Assembly (NCBI GenBank): GCA_963969395.1
Contig: OZ017795.1
Span: 35,507,063 to 35,571,062 of the forward strand
Length of the DNA stretch: 64,000 nt
Direction of reading: 5' to 3'
From: Pseudoscleropodium purum
Lineage: Eukaryota; Streptophyta; Bryopsida; Hypnales; Brachytheciaceae
In this document: piece by piece, positions 59,875 through 64,000 of the stretch
Position numbering within the stretch: position 1 is the first letter of the stretch
How the letters are laid out: the number at the start of each line of letters is the position of its first letter
The notes under the pieces: generated by a model
Told to the model about the DNA's origin: nothing
Databases searched by the model: none
The model's input: only the letters and a program-made list of their open reading frames with translations
Translations under genes and position numbers: made by a program

Positions 59875-62800
59875 ATGGCGCTGCCTGTTGCTCGTTTTCA
59901 TGGCCATTCCAGTTGCAGCCACTCTCGAGGAAGGTACGCGGATTGATGGATTTGATGCTGTTTCGTTTTGCATTGAATACGAGACTATAATTCCACAATT
60001 CGATCTCCAAATGGATTGCTGCGGTCTACGAATGCTTGTGTCCGAATTGGTCGTCCTCCATGATTCTTGATATAACTCCAAACCTTGTCAACTTAGATCA
60101 TACTTCGGGGTCAGCTTAATTGTATGTCAACACTGTGTATCTTCACAGGTCTGTTCACAAGCTGGTTGTTTAGAAACCCCGTGTTTTATCTAGACTAGGG
60201 AGACACATGCAAAGCTCCGGTTAGATCCACTCCAAGGGATCAAAATCCTCCGTATCAAACTCCCATTTCGTCTGCAAGTGAAAATTGATACCATATTATT
60301 AGTCTTCTTTTCTTTTCTCCCAGCAAAGGGACATTCACCCAAAAGTGGGATATCTTAATCTTGAGAGGAAATAAAGAACTCCCAATGTGATGCAGGATTG
60401 ATTGAGATTGGAGGGAAGTGTAGAGGGGCTAAGTGGATTGATCGACTATAGTTGGGTTATCTAGTCCCTCTCAAGTTCAAGATATAAATTGTGTGAATGT
60501 AGTTTATCCCTATTTTATCTCCTATTAAAATTCTATAAAATCCCTTGTGGTCTGACTTTCTCCCCACAAAGGTATGTTCACCTGAAGAAAATATTTCTTG
60601 AACTTTGAAAGGGATAGATGAAGCCTTTTATGATAGAGGATTGAGATTGAAGGGAGGTGCATTGGGATTATCTTGTCACTCTCAAGATTGAAATATTCTC
60701 TATTGTTGTAAATGTATCTTGGGCACGAAATACCTTCTATATGGAATTGTTAAAAATCCCCTTTAAGATATTTAGGAAAATGTGGGTTTTAACATGAGGA
60801 ATTTCAAAATAAGCTTCATAAGTATGAGGGATATTGGTAGTAGTAATACTACATGTTCTTCAAGTTCTTTCTAAAGTTGTTAGGAACCTCTAATCATGCT
60901 TCGCTCTTTGAGATGTCTCTATGTTTTCTTGTATATTTTATCTTTTGCAATGCATCTACTTTGATTAAAATCTTCTATAAGTAGTCCTAATTTGCAATTT
61001 GTCTTATGATGGGGGAATCCTTTTACTTGAGAGTTTTCTTATCTACTTGATGTCTTCAATCAAATTCTAGGTACTATACTGTGGAACTAGTTATGCAATA
61101 TGATCAATGCATCAAATGAACTCGTGAGTTGGAGGAATAATTCAATAGATCCTTGTGGTACAAATGCAAATTGGTATGGAGACTCATGTGAGAATAGCAA
61201 CAACATTTTGATTGTGTGAGTCCCTAATTGCAATTACTCTTTCATGTATATGTATATACATGTACTTCAATATTTCCTCCCTTCTACTACCTTTGAAGAT
61301 ACCAAATCACTTTAAATTTGGTGTATTGTTAGATTTTCAAATACTTTACTACATGTCATTTTTGGAAGAATTGAAGGATAGTTTGGATTGCAACATTTGG
61401 TAGTTGATTCTTTGTCCTAAAAAATTGAAAATCTCTACATGCATGACTAAATTATGCTTGTTTGTTTTTGCTAGAGATCTTAGAGGTACTCAAAAAATAT
61501 GGTCATTGGTACCAAAACTTATCTTTGAAAGCTAACTTGGCCGCAAGTAATCTTGATCAAAGAAGAAGAATATTACTTTTCAACATACAATTTTTTATAG
61601 ATGCTTCAATACTCTTAAAAATTTATTATATATGCTTTGTCCATTAGTGTGCAACAAATTCTAGAATATATTATTGGGTAACTTAGTCCATAAAATTCTT
61701 GATGTTAACTGTGGTATACTTTTAACCTATTGCTACAGGGATTTTAACGACAATGCTTTAACTAGAAGCATGCCTCAAGAGCTTCTAAATCTTCTAGTTT
61801 TTACCAATCTCACTCCAAGATTTAATGAATTTTGGGATCCCATCCGGTTTACCATTGGTATTGTCAACAATTAGGGATATTTGTATGTCCACATTATTCC
61901 TAATTAAAATTCATCTAGGAAAGTCAAGCTTGAACTAACCTATTTTTTTGTAATTCTACATTGAAATTTGTTTCAATTTGGTCAAACTATTCTCTTTTTT
62001 TACCTAGAATGGGAATAGTAGTTCACCTTTTGTCACAAATTGTCTTGCTTGGTTGTTATGTGCAATGGCCTCAATTACAACAATACCAATGAACCATATC
62101 TAGAATCACTTACAAGCTTTCCTTTCCTTTCTGCAATGTAAGTCTCTCCAATCTCCATCTAATCATCAAAACATTTTGTTAATAGAAGTCACAACCTTAT
62201 GAGTGCATCAATTGATGTTATCCATCTAGAAATATTTGTAAGATAGTTGGAGGCTATTAATTTGAAATCTTTCTATTGAAGTTTGATGATAGTGGAGTTG
62301 ATTACCTTTTTGTCACCTAGTCCAAGAATTAATTTGATCTTCCAAATGTGTGCTAATATGCAAATTTTTGTGCCATAGATTCAATATATCCTTTGATTCC
62401 AACCTAAATTTTTTATGTTGTGTTTTTTTCACTCTTCTTCTTTTGATCCCGAAATGGATTAGAAAAAAACTCCAATACCTTAAAAGGGCTTTGGAATTGA
62501 ATGAACATGTGAATTTCCAAAGTTGTAACTAATCTAATGGGATGTATTTCATTTGTTTCTCATTCAACTTTCAAAGTTCAATGAACTCATGATCAACTTC
62601 CAACCTCTATATCTTATTTTATACCTCCCATGTTTGAATTGGTTAAAACATTGAATTTGTACATGTTTAAACTAGTCTAGAATAGTCGAATGTGTTGCAG
62701 TGATTATAAAATACAAGCATTTGCAAGAAGTCAAATGAAAAACCCATCATGAAAAGAAAGTTGGAATTAAGGATATCTCTTTTATATGTCTTAGTATGAA

Positions 62801-63425
62801 ACATGATTTCAAACTTGATTGTAATATATATTGTAGGGTGTTGTTTGGAGATTTTCATTGACAAAACATCTAACATTTTTTTCTTTTGTAGAGACCTTGA
62901 GTTAAACATCATCTTAGGGGTGCTCAATAAAAGTTGAACTCTTGAATTATTGAGTACAAATTCCTCCTACAATTACTTTCAAGTAAAGATTGGCAATTGG
63001 CCACAACATTTCATAAAATAAATGTAATGTTAAGGAAGCACGCTACTCTTCTATCCTTTTCATAGTAGTGGTGCCACCAAAAAATCTTAATCACATCATT
63101 GATTGTATCCTAACTTATTAAGGAGTCATTTATTTTACCTTTGTAAGATTGACTACAATTGGTTTGAGTGTTTGATTAGAGGGAATTAATTAGTGGAACT
63201 TGAAACTACCTTTGTTGAGGAACATAGTTCAATGTAATAGACTTCAAGTTCACATTGTCTTATAAGCTAAAGAAATATTGATAATTGATTATAATGAACA
63301 GATTGCTAGAAAATCCATATTGTGTTGGTTCAATCAACTTATATAATGAGCATAGGAGATGTTTATGTCAACAAGATTTTCTTTGCTACTTGCCCAACTA
63401 TCTCAAGTCACCATCCATTGGAATA
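59875..63425 (+). pseudogene. Decayed LRR receptor-kinase relative (ectodomain exons)
   Basis: Pieces occur in the order of the gene at 19-28 kb but on the plus strand. 59875-59933 resembles a signal-peptide exon (LLVFMAIPVAATLEE) with donor GTACGC, but its ATG is one base out of frame. 61091-61215 resembles the LRR N-terminal domain (SWRNNSIDPCG, then NWYGDSC) with donor GTGAGT. LRR-like exons follow at about 61474, 61738 (DFNDNALTRSMPQELLNLL), 62083 and 62890. From 63302, LLENPYC then RRCLCQQ matches the Cys-rich NPYC...CVCQQ exon of the intact gene. Frames are broken between and within exons. No kinase domain is seen before the window ends, so it may lie beyond 64000. Confidence 0.6.
60317..60770 (+). 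repeat. Diverged ~200-bp direct repeats, spacing about 260 bp
   Basis: Copies at about 60317-60515 and 60575-60770 share 'aaaggtatgttcacc'/'aaagggacattcaccc', 'gattgagattgaagggagg' and 'ctctcaag.ttgaa.ata'. They lie in what would be the first intron of the decayed receptor gene. Confidence 0.55.
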
Positions 63426-64000
63426 TCACTGTCTTCTGGTACATCACTATCCCTTAGTAGAAATCCTATAGTTTCTACAATTTTTTGTAGTATCATTTTG
63501 AAGTGATTTCTATACAATTTTCTAAATAATTTTCTATTTACTCTTGTGAGTTGATATTTTGTATTTTGGATGATATAGGATCCCATACAAATTTCATTGG
63601 GATGATAAATGGAATCATATGCGAAATAATTTTTCTACTTGCGATATTTATAAGAGTGATCAAGACAAAGCTTACAAGACACAATTTGTCCAAGTTGGAA
63701 GAAAGATATAAACAAAGTTAGCAATAGTTCTTTTAGTAATGATAAGTTGAAGTTTTTGCATTGGATTGCTTTTGATGTAGGAAGTTGTCCACTTTTATTT
63801 CAATGCTTATTTGTCAATGTAGCAACACAAAGTAATGAATAATTTTCACTTAGCTTAGCCCATTTACTAATTCATGTTAGATGCATCAATAATATTGGAA
63901 TATATTTTTTGAATTCCATGGATAATTCTTTGCTTTCTATATTTTGTTGAACTTTTGTTTGTGCAAGGTCTACAAGATGCTCTCTAAAACTCCTACCTTA
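63426..64000. other. Right edge of the window
   Basis: No kinase, membrane helix or other gene part could be recognised after the Cys-rich segment ends near 63425. Confidence 0.4.

Noticed and set aside
1..64000. CRISPR arrays, bacterial operons, tRNA or rRNA genes
   Set aside because: The tandem repeats here have no regular unique spacers, genes have introns, and no cloverleaf or rRNA-like sequence was recognised by eye.

Overview
This window looks like nuclear DNA of a land plant. It is AT-rich, with genes split by many short introns, a plant-type leucine-rich-repeat receptor kinase, a plant lipid-transfer-type protein, and dense nested transposable elements (Ty3/gypsy chromovirus, CACTA, hAT, Tc1/mariner). 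The lineage cannot be fixed from the sequence. The many Tc1-like remnants and an unusual kinase-like pseudogene make a seed-free plant such as a bryophyte or lycophyte plausible, but that is inference.

Layout. 1-4.8 kb: a partial TTAA-flanked repeat, a GC-rich block, an intronless kinase-like pseudogene (1575-3057), the end of a GC-rich hAT element (to 3666) and a Tc1-like transposase remnant (3819-4311) followed by a threefold ~180-bp repeat. 6.5-7.7 kb: a CACTA-type repeat copy. 8.8-11.0 kb: a three-level nest, a CACTA-type element (8843-11010, AGA duplication) holding a TTAA-flanked element (9054-10387), which holds a GC-rich hAT element (9443-9818, duplication GTAATTAG). 11.7-13.1 kb: another TTAA-flanked element. 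14.4-16.7 kb: a decayed reverse-strand Ty3/gypsy element with a GTGTA duplication. 19.4-28.3 kb: an apparently intact 19-exon LRR receptor kinase gene on the minus strand, about 841 residues. 30.5 kb: a second full hAT copy. 34.1-41.4 kb: a young Ty3/gypsy chromovirus (34400-41105) sitting inside a broken Tc1/mariner transposase gene; its LTRs carry clustered perfect heat-shock-element trimers just upstream of a TATA box. 41.4-52.4 kb: more TTAA-flanked elements and dispersed repeats. 52.6-54.4 kb: a two-exon gene for a membrane-anchored lipid-transfer-like protein. 56.2-57.4 kb: a second CACTA-type repeat copy. 58.3-58.7 kb: a TA-flanked MITE with 24-bp identical ends. 59.9-63.4 kb: a decayed plus-strand relative of the LRR receptor kinase that may continue past the window.

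Only two genes look functional: the receptor kinase and the lipid-transfer-like gene. Both encode predicted cell-surface proteins, but nothing in the sequence ties them to one pathway. Most of the rest is mobile-element debris at different ages. The retrotransposon is the youngest large element (LTRs about 98% identical by eye) and its four in-frame stops are each one C-to-T change from a sense codon.
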